Shown here: piece after piece, positions 1 through 11,909 of the stretch | Position numbering within the stretch: the first letter of the stretch is position 1 | Layout: each line of letters starts with the position of its first letter | DNA from: Mesostigma viride | Taxonomy: Eukaryota > Streptophyta > Mesostigmatophyceae > Mesostigmatales > Mesostigmataceae | Length of the DNA: 64,000 nt | Assembly: GCA_009746045.1 (NCBI GenBank) | Contig: RPFO01000156.1 | Coordinates: 2,547,588-2,611,587, forward strand | Direction: 5' to 3' | Program-made: the position numbers and the translations under genes | Notes under the pieces: model-generated | Databases searched by the model: none | Told to the model about the DNA's origin: nothing | The model's input: only the letters and a program-made list of their open reading frames with translations

Positions 1-264
1 GAAAAACATAGGCAACGCCTCTCTTTCCCACAACCAGCAAGACTACAGACAAGCCTAACCCCCTAATCTAGAAGACATATCCATACGCGCACATGCACAT
101 GCTACTGTACCCACAACCAATATTTCCCGTACACGCCATGACTTGACAACTGCAGCAGCGTTTATTTCATTACCCGACAAATCGACCCAACCATGAGCTG
201 GCCCCGCCTTTAACCGAGACCTGTTTGTGCAACAGCGACACGCAATCCCATGCATAGTTCCATG

Positions 265-469
265 CACCTTGGGGATACTATACTAGCTAGTATCACCCTA
301 ATTGGGGATACTATACTAGCAAGTAGTATAACCCTCATTGGGGATACTATACTAGCAAGTAGTATAACCCTCATTGGGGATACTATGCTAGCTAGTATCA
401 CCCTAATTGGGGATACTATACCAGCTAGTAGTATCACCCTCATTGGGGATACTCTATTCCCTACTATAC

Positions 470-470
<1 letters not shown>
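265..470. repeat. Minisatellite, ~33-36 bp unit
   Basis: About six diverged copies of a unit containing ATTGGGGATACTATACTAGC, next to an (AG)n tract. It lies in the intron after the last visible exon of the SDR-like gene. An echo of the unit (TTGGGGATACTGCATTACC) sits just downstream of that exon's donor at 573-592. Confidence 0.85.

Positions 471-554
<84 letters not shown>
471..554. repeat. (AG)n dinucleotide tract ending in poly-G
   Basis: About 41 uninterrupted AG repeats followed by a run of G to about 563. Intronic. Confidence 0.95.
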
Positions 555-564
<10 letters not shown>

Positions 565-616
565 ACTCTCTCTTGGGGATACTGCATTACCTGGTCCGAT
601 CACCCGAAGTACTTAC

Positions 617-3600
617 CGTGCACGAGCTCCACTTTTTGCCGGGACCCACTGGTGGCCTGCAGCAGCGTGTTAAGGTCGTACGAAGTGTACGGCCCGTCGG
701 TGAGCCGGCTGGGGCGGATGATGGTGTAGCGAAGGCCGCATCCCTGCAGGAACTCCTCCGACATCTTCTTGTATTTGAGCACGCCAAACGCGTTCAGGAT
801 GCTGCCAGGCGTACGAGAGCGTGCGTGAGCATAGAAGCAAGTTTAAAACTAATTACGATGAGGTAGAATGCGTTGGGGATGCTGAAAGGTGCCAGCTTGC
901 ACACAAATAGGAGCGTCGTGCGTAAGCTTGAAAGCAAGTTTTGAGCCCGTATCATGTTTGAATGAAGGGTGTTATATGTTCAGGGCGCTGTCAGCATATC
1001 CGTGTGTGATCAAACAGTGGCACGGTTGCAAGGACGGTTGCAAGGCTGGTTACAAAGATGGTTACAAGAACATGGCTGGTGCTCGGCAGGATGACTGAGG
1101 GATGGAATGTTCGCACCCCAAGCTGCCGGGCCCCTTTGCCCAAGCAGATGTAGGCGCCTAGGCATACTACAACTAGGCTCAGTAGTATATCGCAATTATG
1201 CGTGTAACAAACAACTTGGATAGAGCAACTTGGCTTGGGTACAGCAACCCGTGCGGTAAGTATGTCAGTGGCACAGCTACTTGAACAAGCACACATTGCG
1301 CTGAGATAAAGTGACGATGGAAATCCCAACACTCGGCCGACACTCAGCAAACACTTGGCCACCCCCCGGCAAAAAATCATGGACGCAGCGCCTCACCTGA
1401 AGGGCAGGCTGTTGTATCGCTCGACGCCGACTGAGGTTATAAAGATGAAGCGCTTGAGGTCCTTTGGTGTCGCCTTCATCAGGTTGATGGGGCCCACCAG
1501 ATCTGTCAGGGATGATGGGTGGTGAAGGGACAGACACCACGAATGGCATGACAAACTTCGTACGTATATATACTGCTATAGACCAAAAACCTGCTATATA
1601 AATACTGCTATAGACCAAAAACTCCATGCATCAGTGAGCATGCCTCATAGACCAAAAACCTGCTATATAAATACTGCTATAGACCAAAAACTCCATGCAT
1701 CAGTGAGCATGCCTCATAGACCAAAAACCTGCTATATACATACTGCTATAGACCAAAAACTCCATGCATCAGTGAGCATGCCTCATAGACCAAAAGCCTG
1801 CTATATAAATACTGCTATAGACCAAAAACTCCATGCATCAGTGAGCATGCCTCATAGACCAAAAACCTGCTATATAAATACTGCTATAGACCAAAAACTC
1901 CATGCATCAGTGAGCATGCCTCATAGACCAAAAACCTGCTATATAAATACTGCTATAGACCAAAACTCCATGCATCAGTGAGCATGCCTCATAGACCAAA
2001 AACCTGCTATACAAATACTGCTATAGACCAAAAACTCCATGCATCAGTGAGCATGCCTCATAGACCAAAAACCTGCTATATAAATACTGCTATAGACCAA
2101 AAACTCCATGCATCAGTGAGCATGCCTCATAGACCAAAAACCTGCTATATAAATACTGCTATAGACCAAAAACTCCATGCATCAGTGAGCATGCCTCATA
2201 GACCAAAAGCCTGCAATATAAATACTGCTATAGACCAAAAACTCCATGCATCAGTGAGCATGCCTCATAGACCAAAAACCTGCTATATAAATACTGCTAT
2301 AGACCAAAAACTCCATGCATCAGTGAGCATGCCTCATAGACCAAAAACCTGCTATATAAATACTGCTATAGACCAAAAACTCCATGCATCAGTGAGCATG
2401 CCTCATAGACCAAAAGCCTGCAATATAAATACTGCTATAGACCAAAAACTCCATGCATCAGTGAGCATGCCTCATAGACCAAAAACCTGCTATATAAATA
2501 CTGCTATAGACCAAAAACTCCATGCATCAGTGAGCATGCCTCATAGACCAAAAACCTGCTATATAAATACTGCTATAGACCAAAAACTCCATGCATCAGT
2601 GAGCATGCCTCATAGACCAAAAGCCTGCAATATAAATACTGCTATAGACTAAAAACTCCATGCATCAGTGAGCATGCCTCATAGACCAAAAACCTGCTAT
2701 ATAAATACTGCTATAGACCAAAAACTCCATGCATCAGTGAGCATGCCTCATAGACCAAAAACCTGCTATATAAATACTGCTATAGACCAAAAACTCCATG
2801 CATCAGTGAGCATGCCTCATAGACCAAAAACCTGCTATATAAATACTGCTATAGACCAAAAACTCCATGCATCAGTGAGCATGCCTCATAGACCAAAAGC
2901 CTGCTATATAAATACTGCTATAGACCAAAAACTCCATGCATCAGTGAGCATGCCTCATAGACCAAAAACCTGCTATATAAATACTGCTATAGACCAAAAA
3001 CTCCATGCATAAGTGAGCATGCCTCATAGACCAAAAACCTGCTATATAAATACTGCTATAGACCAAAACTCCATGCATCAGTGAGCATGCCTCATAGACC
3101 AAAAACCTGCTATATAAATACTGCTATAGACCAAAAACTCCATGCATCAGTGAGCATGCCTCATAGACCAAAAGCCTGCAATATAAATACTGCTATAGAC
3201 CAAAAACTCCATGCATCAGTGAGCATGCCTCATAGACCAAAAACCTGCTATATAAATACTGCTATAGACCAAAAACTCCATGCATCAGTGAGCATGCCTC
3301 ATAGACCAAAAACCTGCTATATAAATACTGCTATAGACCAAAAACTCCATGCATCAGTGAGCATGCCTCATAGACCAAAAGCCTGCTATATAAATACTGC
3401 TATAGACCAAAAACTCCATGCATCAGTGAGCCTGCCTCATAGACCAAAAACCTGCTATATAAATACTGCTATAGACCAAAAACTCCATGCATCAGTGAGC
3501 ATGCCTCATAGACCAAAAACCTGCTATATAAATACTGCTATAGACCAAAAACTCCATGCATCAGTGAGCATGCCTCATAGACCAAAAGCCTGCAATATAA

Positions 3601-6345
3601 ATACTGCTATAGACCAAAAACTCCATGCATCAGTGAGCATGCCTCATAGACCAAAAACCTGCTATATAAATACTGCTATAGACCAAAAACTCCATGCATC
3701 AGTGAGCATGCCTCATAGACCAAAAACCTGCTATATAAATACTGCTATAGACCAAAAACTCCATGCATAAGTGAGCATGCCTCATAGACCAAAAACCTGC
3801 TATATAAATACTGCTATAGACCAAAAACTCCATGCATCAGTGAGCATGCCTCATAGACCAAAAGCCTGCAATATAAATACTGCTATAGACCAAAAACTCC
3901 ATGCATCAGTGAGCATGCCTCATAGACCAAAAACCTGCAATATAAATACTGCTATAGACCAAAAACTCCATGCATCAGTGAGCATGCCTCATAGACCAAA
4001 AACCTGCTATATAAATACTGCTATAGACCAAAAACTCCATGCATCAGTGAGCATCCCTCCGGAGGCATCCCCTGAGGTGCAAATATGCCTCCCAGGTGGG
4101 CGCAAATAACGACCCATGAAAGGATCTTTAGGCACAACATGCAGGGATGCCAGTTGTAAAAAACCAAAAGCGCACAGATGACATCCCTCAGTGTCAACGC
4201 TGGGATTTGCGATGAGCGCAGCAAGCCGATTGTGCTGAGAGGCAGACCGGACGAGGCCATCCAGACCCAGACCAGCACGGGTACGGCATACATCTGGGAG
4301 CGATAAATCAAATGTTTCTATTGCAGGCTACGTGTATTGCAGTGCGGGAACGCTATTGGAACCCCCCAGAAGTAGTTCAAAGCGCTGGGGGTCTTCTAGT
4401 GGCAGTGCTGCACTGCTGCTGTGAGACCTTGTCGTTCAGGGAAGGCATCAACCTGATCTGTGCAGAACTTGGTGTTGCCCATCATCTCAAGAGAGAAGAG
4501 CCCCCGTGCCACTTCCTTCACGAAAGAAGGGCTAGCTTATCACCATTTCGCAGTTCACACTATCCTGTGGATAGCTAATAAGTTGTAGGTTGATATCCTG
4601 TGGATAGCTAATAAGTTGTAGGTTGATATCCTATGGATAGCTTATAAGTAGTAGGTTGATATCCTGTGGATAGCTAATAAGTTGTAGGTTGACAAGCCCT
4701 GCCGTGTCTCTGAAACCGGGATACAAAGCCACCTCTTGCTGTATGCATGCTACTGATCATGTAGGAATAACTCAACACAAACAAAGGTGTAGGTGACAAC
4801 CCACCTACGTTCCATTCACCGTGCGATGCCTACAGCATGCTGTTTATGGTCACGGTAGCCGTCAAGTGCACGTTACATGTGCTACATGCAGTGACCATCT
4901 TGGTTGAACCCGATCCTATCAGCCCTGGGTTATCGCATGAGGTGCATACCCTACCCAACCCTGTTAGCCGTGCGTTATCGCAACAGGTACAGACCCTACC
5001 CAGTTGGTCCCCGCAAGACACACATCAACAATTGTCCTGGCCTGGATCAGAGCAACCTCTGATCGTCCTGCGAAAGTACGATCGCTCTGTGTCACAGGGG
5101 CCGTACTTTTGCAGGACCCCTGCCAGAGTGACCAGGACAGCTCTATAGTATGCTACAGTGACCGTCGAGGCACTGCCTTACCTGTGTTTTCGGGCCCATT
5201 CCCATCCTTCCAACGGGCTGAGGGAAACGCGGTGGTGCCAGTACAACAGATGACCGCGCCCGCACCCTGCCATAGTGACCATGCCACAGTGACCACCACG
5301 TATATGCCACGCATGCATACATCATCACGTTTCAGCGACACACAAGAACAAAATATGCCCGCCCGCACATCCACCCACCAAGCGACCCGTGACGAGACAA
5401 TAGAAAATCTTCTACTATGCTATCTGATGCTAAGTACTGTACTGTGAATTTTAAGGCTATGGTAGCAAAAATATCTGAAGGGTGTCAGGGTAGTATGAGG
5501 CAAGCTTTGCGGCATCAGACAACTAAAGACGTCTCATGAGACAGCAGATGCGTGGTCCGTGGTCACTGGGGATGCCTGCAAACTCATGTGCGTATTTTGG
5601 GGATGCTTGCACCTTCATGCTTGCACGTCCGCATAGAAATTGCTTCTGTCAGACCTTTGCTACATCTCCCTCCATATTCATTTTCCAACATTGACCCCTT
5701 GGCATGCCAACTGACGATGACTTCTGCAAAACGTTGGGCCAATTCTAAAGGCCCATGTCATGCCCACAACCCCACAAATATTGGTACAAGCTCCCCCCCC
5801 CCCCCCCCCCCAACCCCCCCCCCCCAACCCCCTCCCCATGATTATGGGTTGACAGGGTTCATCATGGTGCACATCACTAATACTAGTATCGACAGAAAAC
5901 CTTAAGTCTTACTACTATACTACTACTAATACTACGAGTACTACTAGTACTAGTACTAGTACTAGTACTAGTAGTACAACAACTGCTGCTGCATGTGCAC
6001 GTGCATGTGCATGTGCATGTGCATGTGCATGTGCATGTGCATGTGCATGTGCATGTGCATGTGCATGTGCATGTGCATGTGCATGTGCATGTGCATATGC
6101 ATGTGCATGTGCATGTGCATGTGCATGTGCATGTGCATGTGCATGTGCATGTGCATGTGCATGTGCATGTGCATGTGCATGTGCATGTGCATGTGCATAT
6201 GTGCATGTGCATGTGCTGGTGGTGCTGGTGCTGCTACTACTACTACTTCTACTTCTACTACTACTACTACTACTACTACTACTATTACTACTACTACTCT
6301 TACTACTACTACTACCACCACTACTATTACTACTACTACTACTAC

Positions 6346-6377
<32 letters not shown>

Positions 6378-9300
6378 TTACACCTTTAGTCATGAAATCC
6401 GAGGCTGTTCTAGTTGGCATGGACTCGTGCTGCATGTGCCTTGCTCAACAATCAGCCAGGAAGTTGCATGTTCTAAAAAACATTCTAAGAAGCGCTGGTG
6501 AGCCACATGGAGGTAGCAGGCCGTGCGGAATTAACCAGGTAAACTGTAAACAGGCTCATGGACCCAGAGCTCCCTCAATCATCGAAGAAGCTGCGTACAA
6601 GCCTTACCGAGCATGCAGTGGCCAGCCCGCATTGAGTGGATACGCGTGGATTCGCACCACCCTAATACTGGCCCACCTACCTTAAAAACCAGGGGAAGCA
6701 CATTAGCAAGTAAGTTACCATCTGGTACGCCCGATGGCTGAACGTAATTAGTGGTCATTAATTAATTAATAAGCACGTGACTGCGTCACGTGGGTGCCAA
6801 TACAGAGTAAAGGAACCTTCAACCCTACATTCACAACGAGACGGAGGGAGGGCGCCCTAGCTTTTCTCACTGCCGCAGGTGGGCAGGCCACAGAGCGCTC
6901 TCTCCACGGCATGGTGCCGGGGCGCAACACTGTGGGTGCAATACAACCAGTGCAATACCATAGGTAGGCTGACGCATAGCTTATGCTACAAATGTGAGGT
7001 GGGCGCAAGACGTCGGCTAATTAAGGCGCAAGCTGATGGCCACAAGGTGCCAGAGCTAATTGAAGGTACTACCTACTAGGGCTGTGCGCTAATATCGTTT
7101 CAAGTGCTGTAATGCCTAAGCTATCCCATAATCGATTGCCCCCATCTAGACAACTAGCTGGAGTGCTCTATCCCGGGGAGGCCCGGGGGGGCTTCCACAG
7201 TTTCTTGTTGACATAGAGGTCCCCGCCCCGCCAGTACACTTGGGGCCTCTCGGGGCTGGACTTGTGGCGGATGAAGTCGGGCCACTGGTCGCGGCGTTGC
7301 TGCTGCTGGGCTGGCGTCAGGTCGTCGTCAAGCGACCAGGAGGTGTTCACCAGCTTCTTGCGGCGAGAGAGGAACCGAACTCGGGCTGTGATGTCGCTGA
7401 AGGTGAGGACCACTGGAGGGGGCCCAGCCTTGGCCCGTGGATGGGGCAGGCGGTAGGCGCCCTGCAGTATCGCACCTGGCAGCTGCATGCACGCCAAGAG
7501 CTGTTTCTTCAGCTCGTCGAGAAGAGAGTCTGGGGTCTCCTCCGGCGCATGTCGAAGCGCCTGAGGATGACCCGGCAGCGGCGACGGTCGCGGTCAGCGG
7601 CCTCGCGGCGCGTGTCTTCCAGCTCCTGGAGCTTGGTGGTGATGGCGGTCGTGGTAGAGGATGCCTGGCTCTTGAGCAGGTCCGCCCAGGAGGCGCGAGT
7701 CGAGGGGTCATCGCTAGCCCTACCAGCAGGTTGGGCGGCGATGGTGGCCGTTCGCTCGGCGATCTCGGGGACCTGCGTGGCCAGGGCGTCTACCTTGGCA
7801 GCAACTGCCTCAAGTTTCACGGTGCCTTGGCCGACTCGGCCTTCCACCTGGTTAAGGCGGGTGGTCACAGTGGCTGTGGCCTCGGAAACTTTGGTGGCAA
7901 TGTGCTCTTGCGTAGCAGTAAACTGAGGCTGGAGCTTAAGGGCGACTCTGGCTTCAATGTTGTTGACCTTGGCCGAGAGAGTGTTGAGTGGGCCGTCAGG
8001 CGCGTTCAGGGCGGCGAGCTGCTCAGCCATCGGCGCCAGCTGCTCCGCCACTGCAGCTCGGATGGAGTCCGTGCTGGGGGAGGTGCTGCTCTGCGGGGAT
8101 GCTGCAGCTGCTGTGGCTGCCCGTCTGCGCTCATGCAGGAGGCTCCTGAGGCCAGCGTAGCCAATCTGGGTGATGTCCTGGGCGTCGCAGCGCAGGTAGC
8201 TGCACATGATGACTGCCTTCAAGTACGCCTCCGGTTCTTGAAGCAGCCATTCCCAGTCGGGCTTGGTGACCTTGTCGCCAGGGGTAGGCAGAAAAAGTTC
8301 GTCATGGCGGGCCAGGAACTTGATAACATCGTCACATTGTTCCTTCGTGAGCGTACAGATTTCCAAGATGCAAAAGTCCCGCTGGCCGGCGCCGAAGCGG
8401 CGGACATCCCATTTGGTATGGGAAGTGCGGGTTTTCTTGGGAATGGGCGACGAGTTTGGCGTAGAGCACTGCGTCGAGGGAGGCAGACCGGGGGGGAGAG
8501 CTTCGATCAGCGCGAAAAGATTGGCGTCCGCAGGAGTTGATGTCGCACGTGCTGCTGTCGACGGGAATGCCGACGACAGCTCAAAATGTTTGTCAAGGCT
8601 GCGTTTTGGTGGCATTTGCAAAATACTGCGTTACAGCCGTAACCGATTATACTAGCAGATGCGTCTTGAAAAGACGCATCTGATGCAAGTAGCCTGACTG
8701 AATTTGGGGCTCAGACGCAAAAGTTCTGAGCTCCGCCGTCAGCCATGTCCGCTCGTGGTCATATTATTGGTCAAGGGTTGCAAAAGTTCAATCCTTCTTG
8801 TAAGATGTTTGAGTACTAGCAAATCACTAGCGTTCCTTGAGCACGACCGACCGATGGATTCTATTGTAAGTGGCCCCTGATGCTGCGTGATTGCCTTGGG
8901 CACACCCGACTAATATATTATTATTAGAAGTAGTTCCCCCATATGTTAAGCAAGTACCTTGAGCACACCCGACTTCTCGATGGACGCCGCATTGCGCAGG
9001 TCACCTTCGAACAGCTGCTCGTGACAGGTGGCGCAATATAGAGGAGTAGGGGAGACGAAGCACACGTGGTAAATACGAGGGTCGAGGCACCAGTCTATGT
9101 GTCAAACAAGTGGTCAAGCACACGTGCTTTAGCACAAGCGCTAAAACACCAGCGTCAAAGCACAAGTGGTGATGCGAAAATGTGGAGGCAAACGTGTGAT
9201 GCAAAAGTAGGTGCACAAGCGCGGAAGCGCGGGCAACAAGGACACAAGCGCGGGAGTATGGGCGAGGAGACCGCCATTTTTATAAAAGGACCCATGAAAC

Positions 9301-11183
9301 CCTTGGTTGGCCCTGCATGCGCCGCACAAGGGGCACACGGGGTTTACTGATGTGCAGGGGTATGTCGCATGTATACTGATGTGCAGGGGTGTGTCGCATG
9401 TATACTGATGTGCAGGGGTATGTCGCATATATACTGATGTGCAGGGGTAACTAGGTACATGCAGAGCATGTGTGCATGTGCAAGGGCGTACCTTGGACCA
9501 AATAACTTATTTAATATGTCTGTATACAAGTACAAGCAAAAATTTAAACAAACACATGTGGCATGCCCCAGTCCTACACAACGAATGGCTTGGAAAAGCT
9601 CTTGTTTGATCAAAGTTCATTATTGGAAACATTCAGTCAACACGCGCCCTTCTGAACCAGCATGAACTTTCTACCATCAAAAGGGTAAGCATCATGGCTG
9701 CCGTGGGAAGCCCTACGCTGCACTCACCTCCAGCTTGCCCGCACGGGCACCTGACAGGGACGCGGCGGCCCTCTGGGCGTTGCGAACAAACGCACGCACG
9801 GTGTAGCCCTCACGCAGAAGCGCCGAGACGACCAGTTGGCCTGCATGGCAGGTGGCGAAGGGGAGTATTGCAACAAGTGGCAGGGGAGAGTACTGTGATA
9901 AAGATTATTGTGAGAGGGGCCTTTGAGGTTGCAAGAGAGTGTGCGTGCCAGGTGGCTGGTCCCAGAAGCCACACGGCGGGTTTGCCACAGTGCCAGGCTG
10001 TGCAAAAGGGACAAACCAAAGGGCACGCAAATGATGCGTTGTCTATCAGCGCTCAATGCATTGTCTGAAATTCACAGCAGCTGGCTGAGTGCTCAAAACT
10101 GCCACCTAGACAGCGTGGACACTATCATGGGTGGACAAGGACACTACAATGGGTGGACAAGGACACTATAATGGGTGGACAAGGACACTATAATGGGTGG
10201 ACAAGGACACTATAATGGGTAGACAAGGCCAGAATGGGGCACCGCCAAAAGAAGCAGGCATTCGGCGGAAGAAATGGAAGCTGGGGAGGGACGGATGGCA
10301 CACGGCGGAAGTGAGGATGCTAGGTACTAGCAAAGGGATAATAGGTTGCACGCAACCGCTAATGAACCTCATCCAAGCATCATCGGCAACGCAGCAAGTC
10401 GGCATAACAATCACACACACACACACACACACACAAACAGCCTTCTAACTTTGCAATGACTGTGAGCACCTGAAGGTGCAAATATTCGCACAGTTTGCTG
10501 CGTGAGCGCCGATTGCGGGTGAGTGTATGACAGCTAATGCATCAAATGACACCTAATGCAATAGACAACCTAATGTGAATGGCGACTCGTGCGTAACTGG
10601 AAAGAGATGCATTTAGGGTCTACTGGAATCTCCGGCGCTTGACTCATCCTTACCGACTCCGCCAGTGGCGCCGACCACAACAACCGGAAGCGGGGAGGAC
10701 TTGGGTAGTACCCACTCGCTGGTACTCGTCTGGGACCCCGCGGCATTGGTGACAGTGAGTTGACGTGGCGCCAGTCCACAGGGCCGAGCGGCGTGATGGC
10801 CGCCGAACGCCCCCAGTGTGCTTCTTGGTCCTGCTTTACCTCCGAAGAAGGCGCTGAATGCGTGAAGTGGGCCAACCGTTGTAAAAAAATGCATTGAACA
10901 GCAGGCGTCCAAAACACAATTACCGAAGCTCCACGGTGTGTATTACTAGTTTTGCAAGTCATATGTTAATTGTAAGTAGGTACTGAGTGTGTAACTATCT
11001 CAAATTGGTAGCTTGGCAACTACTTAAGGATGGCAGGGGACCGCTGGCATACCTGGCTAGTTGGGACGTAGGGCCCCGAGCCCCGACATGCATCTGCCTC
11101 TCTGCGCGGACAGGGTTCGCAAAGCTAGCCCGTGGAGCTTCGGTCACCCGTGCATTGCTAGAGCAGAGAGTTAGCGCGGCCAT
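617..11183 (-). CDS. Atypical SDR / NmrA-like NAD(P)-binding protein, plastid-type (partial, 3' end off window)
   Basis: Predicted NAD(P)-binding Rossmann oxidoreductase of the atypical short-chain dehydrogenase (NmrA-like) group; substrate unknown. Seven GT-AG exons join in phase: 11183-11053, 10853-10654, 9840-9728, 9014-8958 (acceptor one codon earlier, 9017, also possible), 5266-5182, 1502-1397 and 801-617. About 292 residues are visible. The donor after 617 has no recognisable partner to its left, so the C-terminus is outside the window. The first ~90 residues are low-complexity and transit-peptide-like, suggesting a plastid location (inference). The dinucleotide-binding motif GATGGVG lies near residues 105-111, followed by FEGDLRN, VICCTGTTAFPSARW, FIFITSVGVERY, NAFGVLKYKK and RLTDGPYTSYDLN; the last blocks are hallmarks of a land-plant and algal family. 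Introns hold a LINE-like insertion (6751-8762) and a 35-copy minisatellite, which stretch the gene to over 10 kb. It is divergent from the thioredoxin gene. Confidence 0.9.
1573..4050. repeat. 69-bp minisatellite, ~35 units, intron 5 of the SDR-like gene
   Basis: Near-identical tandem units of 69 bp containing CCTCATAGACCAAAAACCTG and ACTGCTATAGACCAAAAACT. The spacing was checked at successive TCAGTGAGCA starts (1631, 1700). Because 69 is divisible by three, frames stay open over many units, but this is an artefact of unit length, not coding. Units carry diagnostic variants (AAAAGCCTGC, TGCAATATAA) that recur with a regular spacing in part of the array. The left end starts with a partial, rearranged unit near 1573. 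It lies between SDR exons 5266-5182 and 1502-1397. Confidence 0.97.
4560..4691. repeat. 33-bp tandem repeat, 4 copies
   Basis: Four copies of a unit holding TCCTGTGGATAGCTAATAAG, one with two substitutions. It is in the same intron as the 69-bp array. A further two-copy repeat (~52 bp, containing GTTATCGCA and CCCTACCCA) occupies roughly 4905-5002. Confidence 0.85.
5793..6380. repeat. Cluster of simple repeats: poly-C, (TGTGCA)n, (CTA)n
   Basis: Poly-C with A interruptions at 5793-5826, CTAGTA-type repeats at 5925-5973, a hexanucleotide array of TGTGCA at about 5996-6214 (roughly 36 copies) and CTA/ACT trinucleotides at about 6233-6374. All lie in the intron between SDR exons 9014-8958 and 5266-5182. 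Open frames here encode only MHVHV-, CMCM- or poly-L/Y/T-like strings and are not genes. Confidence 0.95.
6751..8762 (-). mobile_element. LINE-like, ORF1-only retroelement, family A copy 1 (full length)
   Basis: About 2.0 kb, inserted in an SDR-gene intron in sense orientation. In element order it has: a 5' leader (about 8754-8616) with an inverted repeat CAGATGCGTC / GACGCATCTG; ORF1 (8615-7168, broken); a ~390-bp 3' UTR; a terminal stem-loop CACGTGACTGCGTCACGTG (6774-6792); and a short ATTA tail. GTGGTCAT is present at 6751-6758 and again at 8755-8762, a plausible 8-bp target-site duplication, although its first bases overlap an element-end motif. The 3' half matches copies at 46583-47157 and 63117-64000. 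No reverse transcriptase or endonuclease frame exists between the leader and the tail. Confidence 0.88.
7168..8615 (-). pseudogene. L1-type ORF1 protein, family A copy 1, frameshifted
   Basis: RNA-binding ORF1 protein of a non-LTR retroelement. The N-terminal ~370 codons (8615-7509) include an Ala/Thr/Glu-rich segment with coiled-coil-like heptads (TATVTTRLNQVEGRVG). The C-terminal ~110 codons (7497-7168) carry the domain typical of L1 ORF1p: RLPHPRAKAGPPPVVLTF, then FLSRRKK, then LDDDLTPAQQQQRRDQW and VYWRGGDLYVNKKLW. The two parts are out of register at about 7548, where this copy reads CATGCGCCGG and the copy at 63930 reads CATGCCGCCGG, so one C is missing. Without the shift the length would be close to the 479 residues of the intact family B frame. 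Probably inactive. Confidence 0.88.
9343..9450. repeat. 29-bp tandem repeat, ~4 copies
   Basis: Units contain TACTGATGTGCAGGGGTATG. The array lies in the SDR intron between exons 9840-9728 and 9014-8958. Confidence 0.85.
10118..10434. repeat. 22-bp tandem repeat (5 copies) and (CA)n
   Basis: Five copies of GTGGACAAGGACACTATAAT plus GG at about 10118-10225, then a (CA)11 tract at 10412-10433. Both are in an SDR-gene intron. Confidence 0.85.
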
Positions 11184-11909
11184 TTTGCTGCCTTTCCCCT
11201 TTATACGATGCCCTGCGATGCAGATCGCGCGTGATCGAGCAATGGGGTCGCTGCAAAGCGTGCAAGCTTGAGCTTGTGCACAATAATGTCAATCCTCTTC
11301 ACGTGATGCCAAGACAACGTGGATGATGACGAAGGGATGAGCGTGTTGCCTACCAACAGTCAGCACAGGAATCCCATCATGTTGCCACGGACAGCCTGCC
11401 AGCTTGGCCGGCACAGAGTCAATAGTAGATAATTGGTACTAGGAATTACTACAATTGGCAGATAGTCATGTCGGCGATGAAGACTTGATGCAGATGGTAG
11501 CGTAAGGAAAGTTTAGTCACCGACTTTTACTTACCCCGTTCCCTAAATGCTGCCAAGTCACGAGTGGGCAAAGCGCCCAGTGTAGACAACCAATTGGGCG
11601 AGCATGTTTTGACACGAGGCCATGGCAGCCTTGATTCAACGGGAAATTTGGCGAGAAACGTGCAGATTAGGGAAATAATCAAGTTCTTCTGGGAAATTAT
11701 TCCGGCTGGTATCGGCGTTGCACCGCGGTATTCAGCACAATGTGCACAATCCCATGCCCGCGCCCTACAGATTGTGGACCGGTTGGGCGCGTTTATGTCA
11801 GCTTCCGGCGTCTACACTGAGATGTCCTCTTTATAAAAGAAACGGTGTTCCGGAAGGATTACTCTAGGAACGGAATTTAAGGATTCCTGACGCAACGCCA
11901 TTGCCAATT
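11184..11909. promoter_or_regulatory. Shared upstream region of a head-to-head gene pair (SDR-like / thioredoxin)
   Basis: The 726 bp between two divergent start codons must hold both promoters and 5' UTRs. I see no repeat array and no convincing coding exon here. Its role as a bidirectional promoter is inferred from layout only. Confidence 0.5.

Noticed and set aside
471-580. Possible regulatory GAGA element
   Set aside because: A plain (AG)n microsatellite inside an intron; nothing links it to promoter function.
1634-4109. Apparent repeat protein (units of 23 residues, CYINTAIDQKLHASV)
   Set aside because: The 69-bp unit is a multiple of three so frames stay open, but stops occur at unit variants, units vary at any codon position and the flanks are exons of a gene on the other strand.
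7437-8540. 367-codon plus-strand frame
   Set aside because: Antisense of the LINE-like ORF1 coding region.
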